Source: JAHEJX01 sp041605955 | Lineage (GTDB): Bacteria > Actinomycetota > Acidimicrobiia > Spongiisociales > UBA5794 | Direction: 5' to 3' | NCBI GenBank assembly: GCA_041605955.1 | Contig: JBFIXI010000053.1 | Span: forward strand, 1 to 27,680 | DNA: 27,680 nucleotides | Part shown: piece by piece, positions 16,386-23,656 of the stretch | Layout of the letters: every line of letters starts with the position of its first letter | Numbering within the stretch: position 1 is the stretch's first letter | The notes under the pieces: generated by a model | What the model saw: the letters and a program-made list of their open reading frames with translations, nothing else | Databases searched by the model: none | Told to the model about the DNA's origin: nothing | Made by a program: the position numbers and the translations under genes

Positions 16386-16423
16386 GGCGGTTAGCCACCG
16401 CCACTCCCGCCGCCCTGTAGGGC
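16386..16423 (+). repeat. Two short hairpins between the upstream ORF and the ABC gene
   Basis: GGCGGT-TAGCC-ACCGCC at 16386-16402 is a perfect 6-bp stem, and GCCC-TGTA-GGGC at 16412-16423 is a second stem. They lie 29 and 55 bases after the upstream ORF stop and end 63 bases before the exporter start. They could act as attenuator or anti-attenuator stems. Confidence 0.5.
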
Positions 16424-16486
16424 ACGGCCGCACTTCTTTCAGCCCACGAGGTGCCCGCGGTCGGTCACTGTGGAAGGTCACCGAGA

Positions 16487-18241
16487 ATGATTCCCGTCCG
16501 CTCCTATATCCGCATCCTCCGCCAATACCTGAGGCCCTTGCGCGGGCGGGTAGCGCTGTTGACCACGATGGCGCTCGTCGGGATCGGGTTGCAGCTGGCG
16601 GCCCCCCAGCTGATACGGGCGTTCCTCGACGGTGCCGCCGCCGGCTGGGAGACGAGCCGGCTGGTGCCCCTGGCGATCTGGTTCATCGCGATCGCCGTTC
16701 TCCAACAGGCGGCCAAGGTGACGGCAACCTACCTGTCGGTCGACGTGGGGTGGTCGGCGGCCAACGACTTGCGGGCCGACTTGGCAGAGCACGTACTTCA
16801 CCTCGACATGGGCTTCCACAAGACCCATACCCCCGGGACCCTCATCGAGCGGATCGACGGTGACGTCACCTCACTGTCGAACTTCTTCTCATCTTTCACG
16901 ATCCAGGTGATCGGCAACCTGATCCTGATCTTGGGGATCCTCGTTCTGCTGTGGTTGGAGAACCTGCTCGTCGGAGTCGGTGTGACGGTGTTCGTGGGGT
17001 TGATCCTTGCCGGCATGGTGAAGGTGCAGGCCATCGCCGTGCCCCGTTGGAAGGCGGTACGAGCGCGCAGCGCAGAGCTGATGGGCTTCATCGGTGAGCA
17101 GCTGGGCGGTACCGAAGACATCAAAGCCAACGGCGGCGACCGGTTCATGATTGCCCGCTTCACCAGGATTCTGCGGCAGTGGCTGCCGGAGCAGGTGAGG
17201 GGGCGTCACGGCTTCTCGATGCTGTGGGCGATGGGTATCGCCACTTATATCAGCGGCGTCGCGGTCGTCTTCTGGCTCGGGTCGATGCTGTTCAACGACG
17301 GTGTCATGACGCTCGGAAGCGTCTATCTGGTCTTCCACTACGTGCAGATGACGCATGATCCGATGGAAGAGATCCGCGCCCAGATGGAGGACTTCCAGAA
17401 GGCGGGCGCCGGCATCGCCCGGGTCGAGGAGTTGCTGCAACGCCGGTCGCGCATCGTCGACGCCGGCAGCACCCTCCTGCCGGCCGGACCCTTGGAAGTG
17501 ACATTCGAGAACGTCACCTTCTCCTATGGCGACGAAGCAGGGGACGGCCGGCCGGTGCTCGAGGATCTCGACCTCCATCTCCCCGCCGGGCGTGTGCTGG
17601 GGGTGCTCGGCCGCTCCGGCAGCGGCAAGAGCACGCTGGCGCGCCTGCTGACCCGGCTCTATGACCCACAATCGGGCACCATCAAGCTCGACGGCGTGGC
17701 GCTCCCGGCGGTGCCCATCGAGAGTCTCCGCCATCGGGTGGCCATGGTCACCCAGGACGTGCAGCTGTTCGGCGCCGGCATCCGCGACAACCTCACGTTC
17801 TTCGACCACTCCGTCGACGATCAGCGGTTACTCGACGTGATCGGCGAGCTCGGCCTGACCCCGTGGCTGGAGACGCTCGATCGCGGGCTCGACAGCCGCC
17901 TGGAGGCGAGCGGCTCCGGCTTGTCGGCCGGGCAGGCTCAGCTGCTCGCCTTCACCCGCGTTTTCCTCCGCAACCCCGGCCTGGTGATCCTCGATGAGGC
18001 ATCGTCGCGTCTCGACCCGGCCACCGAGGAGATGATCGAGCGGGCTGTAGGGCGGCTTCTCGAGGGCCGCACCGGGATCATCATTGCCCACCGGCTGGCA
18101 ACCATCGAGCGCGCCGACGACATCCTGATCCTCGAGGACGGACGCATCGTCGAAGCGGGCGACCGCAAGCAACTGGCCGATGATCCCGGATCGAGACTCT
18201 CTCACCTCCTGGCGACCGGCATGGAGGAGGTGCTGGCGTGA
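16487..18241 (+). CDS. ABC exporter half-transporter, first subunit (TMD-NBD)
   Basis: This 584-residue half-transporter has an N-terminal six-helix region (about 25-300), then an ATPase with Walker A GRSGSGKST at 375-383, Q-loop VAMVTQDVQLF, signature LSAGQ at 479-483 (Ala in place of the second position Gly), Walker B LVILDEASS with catalytic E504, and the H-loop IIAHRLATI. The coupling region GTLIERIDGDVTSLSNFF is typical of type IV exporters. I chose ATG 16487 (MIPVRSYI), ten bases after GGAAGG, over GTG 16451. Its last four bases overlap the next ABC gene, so the two are translated together and probably form a heterodimer exporting a drug, lipid or peptide. Confidence 0.93.
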   Translation: MIPVRSYIRILRQYLRPLRGRVALLTTMALVGIGLQLAAPQLIRAFLDGAAAGWETSRLVPLAIWFIAIAVLQQAAKVTATYLSVDVGWSAANDLRADLAEHVLHLDMGFHKTHTPGTLIERIDGDVTSLSNFFSSFTIQVIGNLILILGILVLLWLENLLVGVGVTVFVGLILAGMVKVQAIAVPRWKAVRARSAELMGFIGEQLGGTEDIKANGGDRFMIARFTRILRQWLPEQVRGRHGFSMLWAMGIATYISGVAVVFWLGSMLFNDGVMTLGSVYLVFHYVQMTHDPMEEIRAQMEDFQKAGAGIARVEELLQRRSRIVDAGSTLLPAGPLEVTFENVTFSYGDEAGDGRPVLEDLDLHLPAGRVLGVLGRSGSGKSTLARLLTRLYDPQSGTIKLDGVALPAVPIESLRHRVAMVTQDVQLFGAGIRDNLTFFDHSVDDQRLLDVIGELGLTPWLETLDRGLDSRLEASGSGLSAGQAQLLAFTRVFLRNPGLVILDEASSRLDPATEEMIERAVGRLLEGRTGIIIAHRLATIERADDILILEDGRIVEAGDRKQLADDPGSRLSHLLATGMEEVLA

Positions 18242-20010
18242 GCGATCGGGCAGCCCCTACCGGCAGGTTGATGCTGGGCGCAATGCGCTTCGCTCCGTGG
18301 CGCTATCTGGCCAACATCATCCTGTGGACCACGATCTGGGTCCTGCCGGTGATTCCAGCGCTCATCGTGCAGCGCTTCTTCGACTCGCTCGAGCTGGAGA
18401 CCGGCGCCAATGTGGCCACCCTGATCGCTGCCATCGTTGCCTATGGGATCGGCCGCATCGTGATCATGGTGACCGGGATGCACAACGACATACTCTTCGA
18501 GTTTCGTAGCGGCTCGCTGTTGCGACGCAACATGCTGGAACGCATATACGAGATGCCGGCGGCCCAGGCGGTCCAGGGATCACCCGGGGAGATGATCTCT
18601 CGCTTCCGCGAAGACGTCGACCACGTCCAGGAGACGATCAGCTGGACGGTCGACATGGCCGGCGCCATCACCTTTGGTGCGGTTGCGGTCTGGATCCTGA
18701 CGGGAATCGACGGCGGACTGACTCTTGCCGTGTTCGTCCCGCTGCTGGTGATGGTCGTCATCGCCGAGCGGCTCGGCGGTCGTATCAAACGCTATCGCCG
18801 GGAGGCGCAAGAGGCGACGGGACGCATCACCGAGGCCGTCGGCGAGATGTTCGGTGCGGTGCAGTCGATCAAGGTCGCGGGGGCGGAGCGCTCGATGGTG
18901 GCCAACCTGCGCCGGCTGAACGACGGGCGCCGTCGGGCCATGGTGCGCGACAAGGTGCTGACCGCCGGACTCGAGTCGGTGTTCTGGAACATGATCTCGA
19001 TCGGCACCGGCCTGATCCTGCTGGTGGGAGCGGCCTCGCTGGCCGCCGACAACCGACTCACAGTCGGCGAATTCGCCCTGTTCGTCTACTTTCTCGGCTT
19101 CGTCGCCGACACCGGCTACTTCGTAGGGATCTTCATCGCCCGCTTCAAACAGGCGACGGTTTCCTATGCCCGCATGATCAAACTGCTGCGGGGCGCTCCG
19201 CCGACCCGGCTGGTGCACAAAGTGGATCTGGGGCTCACCGGGCCGGAGGCGCCAGTGTTGATCTCGCCTCGCGCGGCCTCAGATCAGCTGGAGCGACTCG
19301 AGGTGCGCAGCCTCACCTACCGATACCCGGGAACCGACAACGGCATCGCCGATATCGATCTCGACTTGCCCCGGGGCAACTTCACTGTGATCACTGGTCG
19401 CATCGGGGCGGGAAAGACAACATTGTTGCGCGCCCTGCTCGGCCTCGTCGTGGCCGAATCCGGCGAGATCCGCTGGAACGGCCGCCTCATCGAGGATCCG
19501 GCGGCCTGGATGGTGCCGCCGCATGCCGCCTACACCCCGCAGGTCCCCAGCCTGTTCTCGATGTCGCTGCGGGAGAATCTGCAGCTCGGCCGCGCCGACA
19601 ACGACGAAGAGATCATGGCTGCCATTCGGGCCGCGGCGCTCGACCGCGATCTTGCCGAGATGCCCGACGGCCTCGACACTCTCGTCGGCCCTCGGGGCAT
19701 GCGCCTGTCGGGCGGTCAGGTGCAACGGACGGCAGCGGCCCGCATGCTGCTCCGCCGCCCCGAGCTGCTCGTCTTCGACGATCTATCGAGCGCGCTCGAC
19801 GTCGAGACCGAGCAGATCCTGTGGAGTCGCCTGCTCGATGAGCAAGCGGGAGCCACTGCTTTGGTGGTCTCGCACCGGCGGCCGGCGTTGCAGAGAGCCG
19901 ATCAGGTAATCGTTATGGAGCATGGACGGATTGCAGCCCGCGGCACCTTCGCCGAGCTGCGCGTCGGCAGCGACGAGTTCAACGCGCTGTGGGTGGGGCA
20001 AGGCGGCTGA
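18238..20010 (+). CDS. ABC exporter half-transporter, second subunit (TMD-NBD)
   Basis: The 590-residue partner has its membrane domain at about 20-310. Its ATPase has Walker A GRIGAGKTT from 387, canonical signature LSGGQVQ at 490-496, Walker B LLVFDDLSS with D515 where the catalytic Glu is expected, and the H-loop His H546 (VVSHRR). Asp for Glu next to Walker B is a hallmark of the degenerate site of heterodimeric exporters. Site one would pair its Walker motifs with the first subunit's altered LSAGQ; site two would pair the first subunit's intact E504 with this subunit's LSGGQ. The start GTG overlaps the first gene's TGA by four bases. The substrate is unknown. Confidence 0.93.
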   Translation: MSDRAAPTGRLMLGAMRFAPWRYLANIILWTTIWVLPVIPALIVQRFFDSLELETGANVATLIAAIVAYGIGRIVIMVTGMHNDILFEFRSGSLLRRNMLERIYEMPAAQAVQGSPGEMISRFREDVDHVQETISWTVDMAGAITFGAVAVWILTGIDGGLTLAVFVPLLVMVVIAERLGGRIKRYRREAQEATGRITEAVGEMFGAVQSIKVAGAERSMVANLRRLNDGRRRAMVRDKVLTAGLESVFWNMISIGTGLILLVGAASLAADNRLTVGEFALFVYFLGFVADTGYFVGIFIARFKQATVSYARMIKLLRGAPPTRLVHKVDLGLTGPEAPVLISPRAASDQLERLEVRSLTYRYPGTDNGIADIDLDLPRGNFTVITGRIGAGKTTLLRALLGLVVAESGEIRWNGRLIEDPAAWMVPPHAAYTPQVPSLFSMSLRENLQLGRADNDEEIMAAIRAAALDRDLAEMPDGLDTLVGPRGMRLSGGQVQRTAAARMLLRRPELLVFDDLSSALDVETEQILWSRLLDEQAGATALVVSHRRPALQRADQVIVMEHGRIAARGTFAELRVGSDEFNALWVGQGG

Positions 20011-20042
20011 CGCCAGGGAGGCGGGCAGAGAGGCGACTCTGC

Positions 20043-20405
20043 TCACACCCCCGCACGCAGCGACCTCTCCTTCGCCGATGGGGCCCATGCCGCGGCCGAC
20101 GGAAGTCGTACTGCGAATCGGCCGTAGCTACCGTGGTGGTGGTACGCCAATTCACCGCCTATCCGCTCGACGAATGTTCTCACCACATTCAGACCCAAAC
20201 CCACCGACGCAGGGCGGGTGTCGCCGCGAGCAGCATGGGTGTAGCGATCGAACATGTGCTCTCGCTGATCTTCTGGAATCGGAGGACCATCGTCTGCAAC
20301 GTCGACGACCGTCCATTCCCGATCTTGTGCCACCGTGATGCAAATGTGGGGCCCGCCGTGTTTGACTGCGGGCGCCGGATATCCTGAATCTTCCCGGCAC
20401 CGCAC
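20043..20405 (-). pseudogene. Truncated histidine kinase ATPase-domain remnant
   Basis: About 110 residues match the C-terminal half of a histidine-kinase HATPase domain: AVKHGGPHICITVAQD, VVDVADDGPPIPEDQREHMF, GLGLNVVRTFVERIGGEL and GRFAVRLP. No HisKA domain or sensor lies upstream; the N box Asn is missing (APAVKHGG in place of a typical NAVKHGG), and the G1 box has Pro for its second Gly. The open frame can start at GTG 20405, but the first residues are unrelated to the family. A remnant of a lost two-component gene is the best reading; a functional stand-alone ATPase fragment is unlikely. Confidence 0.72.
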
Positions 20406-20483
20406 CTCAGCCGACGCGGCATGGCAGCAGATCAGTTCTCTACCCGCTGGCGCGCCCGGCGCCTCGGGCGGCCGCCACCGCCG

Positions 20484-21089
20484 CTACCCGGCCGGGGTCA
20501 ATTCGACGAGCTCGACATCGAAGACCAAGACTTTGCCGGCGAGGAAGAAGTTGCCGTCGATGATCGCAGTGGCCGCATCGAGATCGATCGACACCACTGT
20601 GACCTGCTGGCCGGTGTTGCTGACGAGTGTGTCTCCTGCAGCGGTGCCTGCGGGGAGCTGATCTAGGTTCACTTCGATGATGAGCTCGGGGTCCGACTCG
20701 CCGTAGCCGTCCGCCGGCTCCACTCGTTGGGTGCGGGTTTCCCCAACGGCGAGTCCCCGCACCGCGTCGTCGAAACCCTTGATCACCTGGCCGCTGGCGA
20801 TCACGAACTCGAGCGGCTCACGTCCCTCAGAGCTATCGAAGACCGTGCCGTCCTCGAGGCGACCGGTGTAGTGGACCCGGACTGTGTCACCATCCGCCGC
20901 CCGGATCCCTGCACCAGCTGCGGCGGCCGTCGACGACACCGCGGGCGCCATGGTCGTCGACGACTCCTCCGACTCGGCCCCTGAGGAATCGGCGCCATTG
21001 TCTCCCCCGCACGCGGCCACCAGAAGCGCCAGGAGCAACAGGGCTCCAACGTGGCGAAGGGCGGGCCGAGCCCGGGAGATAGGGATCAC
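20484..21089 (-). CDS. Exported SlyD-type FKBP peptidyl-prolyl isomerase lipoprotein
   Basis: The 201-residue protein starts with a lipoprotein signal (GALLLLALLVAAC, C27), then a Ser/Thr/Ala-rich linker. The FKBP part from about residue 65 has VRVHYTGRLEDGTVFDSS and GQVIKGFDDAVRGLAVGE. DGYGESDPELIIEVNLDQLP leads into an inserted flap region, and DGNFFLAGKVLVFDVELVEL closes the domain, as in SlyD. It lacks the His-rich metal tail of E. coli SlyD. It should speed prolyl isomerisation and help fold exported proteins at the outer membrane face. GTG 21089 is the start because AAGGAG lies five bases upstream and the signal peptide begins there. Confidence 0.9.
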   Translation of the reverse strand: MIPISRARPALRHVGALLLLALLVAACGGDNGADSSGAESEESSTTMAPAVSSTAAAAGAGIRAADGDTVRVHYTGRLEDGTVFDSSEGREPLEFVIASGQVIKGFDDAVRGLAVGETRTQRVEPADGYGESDPELIIEVNLDQLPAGTAAGDTLVSNTGQQVTVVSIDLDAATAIIDGNFFLAGKVLVFDVELVELTPAG

Positions 21090-21250
21090 GCGTTCTCCTT
21101 GAGTGGAAGACCGGATGGAGGCGGCATGGTAAGCGTGCCGCTGCGCTACTCCCATTCGCCCGGCTCCACCCACCCTAACCACCACACGGAGGCCGGAACG
21201 AACGATGGCTGGGCGAGCACGAGTTGCTGGGCGAGTAGCGAGGCGAGAAC

Positions 21251-21280
21251 CAGAGAACCCGCCGGGTGGCGGGTTCTCTG
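21251..21280 (+). terminator. Perfect 13-bp terminator-like hairpin in a divergent region
   Basis: CAGAGAACCCGCC at 21251-21263 pairs with GGCGGGTTCTCTG at 21268-21280 around a GGGT loop, the same loop as the hairpin at 16182. No gene ends near it on either strand, so it may end a small RNA or regulate the secreted-protein leader. Confidence 0.7.
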
Positions 21281-21335
21281 TGAGCAGGGTTGACGTGCGA
21301 GTGGCCCAAGAGGGGTGAGCCCCCCTGCCCCTGGC

Positions 21336-21434
21336 TTATTGCCCGCACGGGCACAAGCGGTTCTCGATGACTGACCCAAAACGGGTTGGGGCGAGCAAAT
21401 TGTGGGGAACCGGCTACATATCAACGGGCAATAA
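21336..21434 (+). ncRNA. Candidate structured leader RNA with nested stems
   Basis: TTATTGCCCG at 21336-21345 is the exact reverse complement of CGGGCAATAA at 21425-21434. Inside it CGGTTC at 21358-21363 pairs with GAACCG at 21407-21412, CTCG at 21363-21366 can pair with CGAG at 21392-21395, and ACCC at 21374-21377 pairs with GGGT at 21383-21386. This nesting ends 38 bases before the secreted-protein start, which itself has GAGAGGGG upstream. It resembles a regulatory 5' element, but I cannot match it to a known riboswitch class. Confidence 0.45.
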
Positions 21435-21472
21435 CCGATGACGTGTACTCGACACGAGAGGGGTTGGTTGGT

Positions 21473-22015
21473 ATGTCATTCGCGAGGATGCGAATGCTCA
21501 TAACTATGGGCGTGGTGCTCGGTACCGCGACTGCGATTCCGGCTGCGGCGAGCGCCGCACCGGCGAGCGTTGCCGCGCTCGAGACACACTGCGTGGTCTA
21601 CGTGGTCGACCAATTGAACGATGGCGAGCTCCAAATGTCGCGACCGACCTGCTTCCCAACCCAGCGAGAAGCCGCTGCGCTGGCAGCGCAACCGGCTCTC
21701 GCGCCTCGAGCAGCCGGGGTCGACGCGGGCAACGGCGTCGCTTTGTTCACGCTGGGCATTCACTACGACGGCTACAACGGCACCGGCGCCTCGATCACGG
21801 TCGTCGGCTCGTCTTGCAGCGGCGGGTGGTGGAACACGCCCACCTGGTTCGACAACAAGATCTCGTCGTCGTTCAACGGCTGCTACCGCTTGCGCCACTA
21901 CAACCGGCCCAATCGGGCTGGATCGTCCACCAGCACGACCGGCGTCGGCGACATTGACAATCTGCCCTACTTCATGAACAACCGGACCGAGTCTGTTGCG
22001 TACTTCAGCTCGTGA
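21473..22015 (+). CDS. Secreted beta/gamma-crystallin- or peptidase-inhibitor-I36-like protein
   Basis: The 180-residue protein has a signal peptide (MRMLITMGVVLGTATAIPAA, cleavage likely after ASA near residue 28). The mature part has four cysteines and the sequence ALFTLGIHYDGYNGTGASIT, then SSCSGGWWNTPTWFDNKISS, NGCYRLRHYNRPNRAGSS and NNRTESVAYFSS. The order of a Gly-rich strand, a W-x-x-x-I/V-S-S turn, a Cys/aromatic strand and a final N-R-T-x-S strand is typical of small secreted actinobacterial proteins with the crystallin/I36 fold. It may inhibit a protease or bind the cell surface; neither is shown. ATG 21473 is chosen over an upstream in-frame start because the signal peptide then starts properly. 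An ECF sigma gene follows 45 bases later. Confidence 0.72.
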   Translation: MSFARMRMLITMGVVLGTATAIPAAASAAPASVAALETHCVVYVVDQLNDGELQMSRPTCFPTQREAAALAAQPALAPRAAGVDAGNGVALFTLGIHYDGYNGTGASITVVGSSCSGGWWNTPTWFDNKISSSFNGCYRLRHYNRPNRAGSSTSTTGVGDIDNLPYFMNNRTESVAYFSS

Positions 22016-22039
22016 GAAGTGACCGTTGCTCGAAGCCTC

Positions 22040-22054
22040 GATCCTGCGAGGATC
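22040..22054 (+). promoter_or_regulatory. Hairpin that hides the ECF sigma ribosome-binding site
   Basis: GATCCT at 22040-22045 and AGGATC at 22049-22054 form a perfect 6-bp stem with a GCG loop. The Shine-Dalgarno-like AGGA of the sigma gene (start 22061) is inside the right arm, so the folded mRNA should lower translation. It may alternatively be a weak terminator after the secreted-protein gene. Confidence 0.5.
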
Positions 22055-22060
22055 CTCTGA

Positions 22061-22663
22061 GTGGAGAACCCAATTCCCACGGACGGCGAGGCGATCAGGG
22101 ATTCCCTGACACGCCCCGAAGCGTTCGAGCCGGTCTTCGACCGCCACTACAACTCGATCTACAAGTACTTGGCCCGTCGGGTCGGGCCAGATGTCGGGGG
22201 GGAGCTCGCCAGCGAGGTCTTCGCTGTCGCCTTTGCGCAGCGGGATCGCTTCCGACCGGATGCCCAAGACGCCCGCCCATGGCTCTACGGCATCGCCGCC
22301 AACTTGGCGCGCCGCCAGGCGCGCACGTGGAGGCGGAGCCGCCGCGCCGGACAGCGCAGCGTTGGTGGGAATGTCATCTGGCTCGACCCGGCACCCGAGG
22401 ACCGTATCGACGCGCAAGGGATGCGCCAGGTCCTCATCTCCGCCATGGCGCAGCTCCGATCCAGCGAGCGGGAGGTGCTGCTGCTTCATGCCCTGACTGA
22501 TCTTTCGTATCGCGAGGTTGCCGAGGCGCTCGCGATCCCGATAGGGACCGTGCGTTCGCGCCTAGCGCGGGCTCGCCGCCAGGTTCGCGATTTTCTGGTG
22601 GCAGACGGCCATCACGAGTTAGCCGAAGGGCTCGTCAACGAGGGAGACAGCGATGCTAGCTGA
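22061..22663 (+). CDS. RNA polymerase ECF-type sigma factor
   Basis: The 200-residue protein has sigma region 2 (AFEPVFDRHYNSIYKYLARR, then ELASEVFAVAFAQRDRF and ARPWLYGIAANLARRQ) and region 4 (LRSSEREVLLLHALTDLSYR and IPIGTVRSRLARARRQVRDF). There are no regions 1.1 or 3, which is the ECF layout. It directs RNA polymerase to a small regulon, probably of envelope-related genes, perhaps including its own region. The GTG start is preceded by AGGA inside a hairpin. Its last 11 bases overlap the next gene, a CU044_5270-like membrane protein, a pairing seen widely in actinobacteria. Confidence 0.93.
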   Translation: MENPIPTDGEAIRDSLTRPEAFEPVFDRHYNSIYKYLARRVGPDVGGELASEVFAVAFAQRDRFRPDAQDARPWLYGIAANLARRQARTWRRSRRAGQRSVGGNVIWLDPAPEDRIDAQGMRQVLISAMAQLRSSEREVLLLHALTDLSYREVAEALAIPIGTVRSRLARARRQVRDFLVADGHHELAEGLVNEGDSDAS

Positions 22664-23633
22664 AGACCGCTTGCGCGAGATTCTCAACGAGATATCCCCA
22701 CCGCTGGAACCATCCCCGGAGGTGCGGGCAGAAGCCCGCGCCAGGCTGCAGCGCGCCATCCACCGAGCGGCGCGGCCGCGGCCCCCGCTGTGGCGGCGCC
22801 CGGTAACGGCCTGGGCAGCTGCTGCGATGGCGGCGGCCGTGCTGGTCGGCGTGCTGATCGTGCCCGGCTCGACGCCGGCGGTCGACGCCAACCTGGCGAA
22901 CATCGCCCGAGCGGCGCGGGCCTTGAGCGTCGAAGAGCTCCCGGCGGGAGCATATCTATACGTCCGCACCGAGAGCCGCGAGCTCGTGGATGCGGACTCC
23001 AGCACCGGCAGGATCACGTACTTGGTGCCGCGCGCCGTCGACATGTGGACCAGCGGGGCGACCACCGTCGAGCGCCGCACGACCGGCGAGCCTCAGTTCT
23101 TCGACGCAGAGTCGGAGCGGCAGTTCTATGCAGGGGGGCTCGACGAGGCGGAGGGGATCGGTGAGACGGCAATCGTCAGCGTCGCCGACGTGCCCAACCG
23201 GGCCCGCATCCGCGGGCTCGCCGTCGACGCCGACCAGCTGCAGCGCCAGATCTACCGCGAGCTGGCCCAGGACCCGGACTGGTCACCGGACAATGAGGCG
23301 CGAACGATGCAGCACCTCGCCGAGCTGATGCATCCCCGGCTCGATGCGCCACCCCCGCTGCGGGCTGCGCTGCTCGAAGTGCTGGGGCGCCTGGACATCG
23401 ATACGCGGAGGGTGGCCGGCGGCGGGGTCGTCGCCAGCCTGGAATACGAGCGGGCCGGGTTCGGCAAGTTCCTGCACGAGCTCGAATTCGACGGCGACGG
23501 CTACCTCAAGGTAGACCGACTCTCGCTGATCGAGGCCGCCTCGACGCTGGGACTGCCGCTCGGCATCCACGAGGAAAGGATCTACTCCCGCCCGGCGATC
23601 GTCGACGACGAGGTGCTCCCCGCAGTCGATTGA
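22653..23633 (+). CDS. CU044_5270-like membrane protein, sigma-factor partner
   Basis: The 326-residue protein has a cytoplasmic N-terminal part (1-50, with DRLREILNEISPPLEPSPEV), one membrane helix at about 52-71 (WAAAAMAAAVLVGVLIVPGS) and a large extracytoplasmic part with GAYLYVRTESRELVDADSST. This order and the position directly after an ECF sigma gene match proteins annotated CU044_5270 family. The N-terminal part may hold the sigma factor as an anti-sigma would, but no zinc motif (HxxxCxxC) is present, so that role is inferred. ATG 22653 has AGGGAGA upstream and overlaps the sigma gene by 11 bases, which implies coupled translation. Confidence 0.82.
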   Translation: MLAEDRLREILNEISPPLEPSPEVRAEARARLQRAIHRAARPRPPLWRRPVTAWAAAAMAAAVLVGVLIVPGSTPAVDANLANIARAARALSVEELPAGAYLYVRTESRELVDADSSTGRITYLVPRAVDMWTSGATTVERRTTGEPQFFDAESERQFYAGGLDEAEGIGETAIVSVADVPNRARIRGLAVDADQLQRQIYRELAQDPDWSPDNEARTMQHLAELMHPRLDAPPPLRAALLEVLGRLDIDTRRVAGGGVVASLEYERAGFGKFLHELEFDGDGYLKVDRLSLIEAASTLGLPLGIHEERIYSRPAIVDDEVLPAVD

Positions 23634-23656
23634 ACCTCGCTTGCCCGGCTCGAGTG

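Larger units (their letters stand above)
21090..21472. other. Divergent intergenic region with structured leader
   Basis: No protein gene is supported in these 383 bases between the FKBP gene (reverse) and the secreted protein (forward). It holds an isolated 13-bp hairpin, G/C stems near 21311-21326, an inverted repeat TGCCCG-CA-CGGGCA at 21340-21353, and a nested set of stems up to 21434. A 5' leader or a small RNA is likely. Confidence 0.6.

Noticed and set aside
21146..21424. 92-codon reverse open frame in the divergent region
   Set aside because: It lacks a ribosome-binding site and protein-like pattern, and it crosses several RNA stems.
21336..21434. A c-di-AMP (ydaO-type) riboswitch
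   Set aside because: GGGAACC- and GGGGCGA-like pieces are present, but in the wrong order and without the conserved core I recall.
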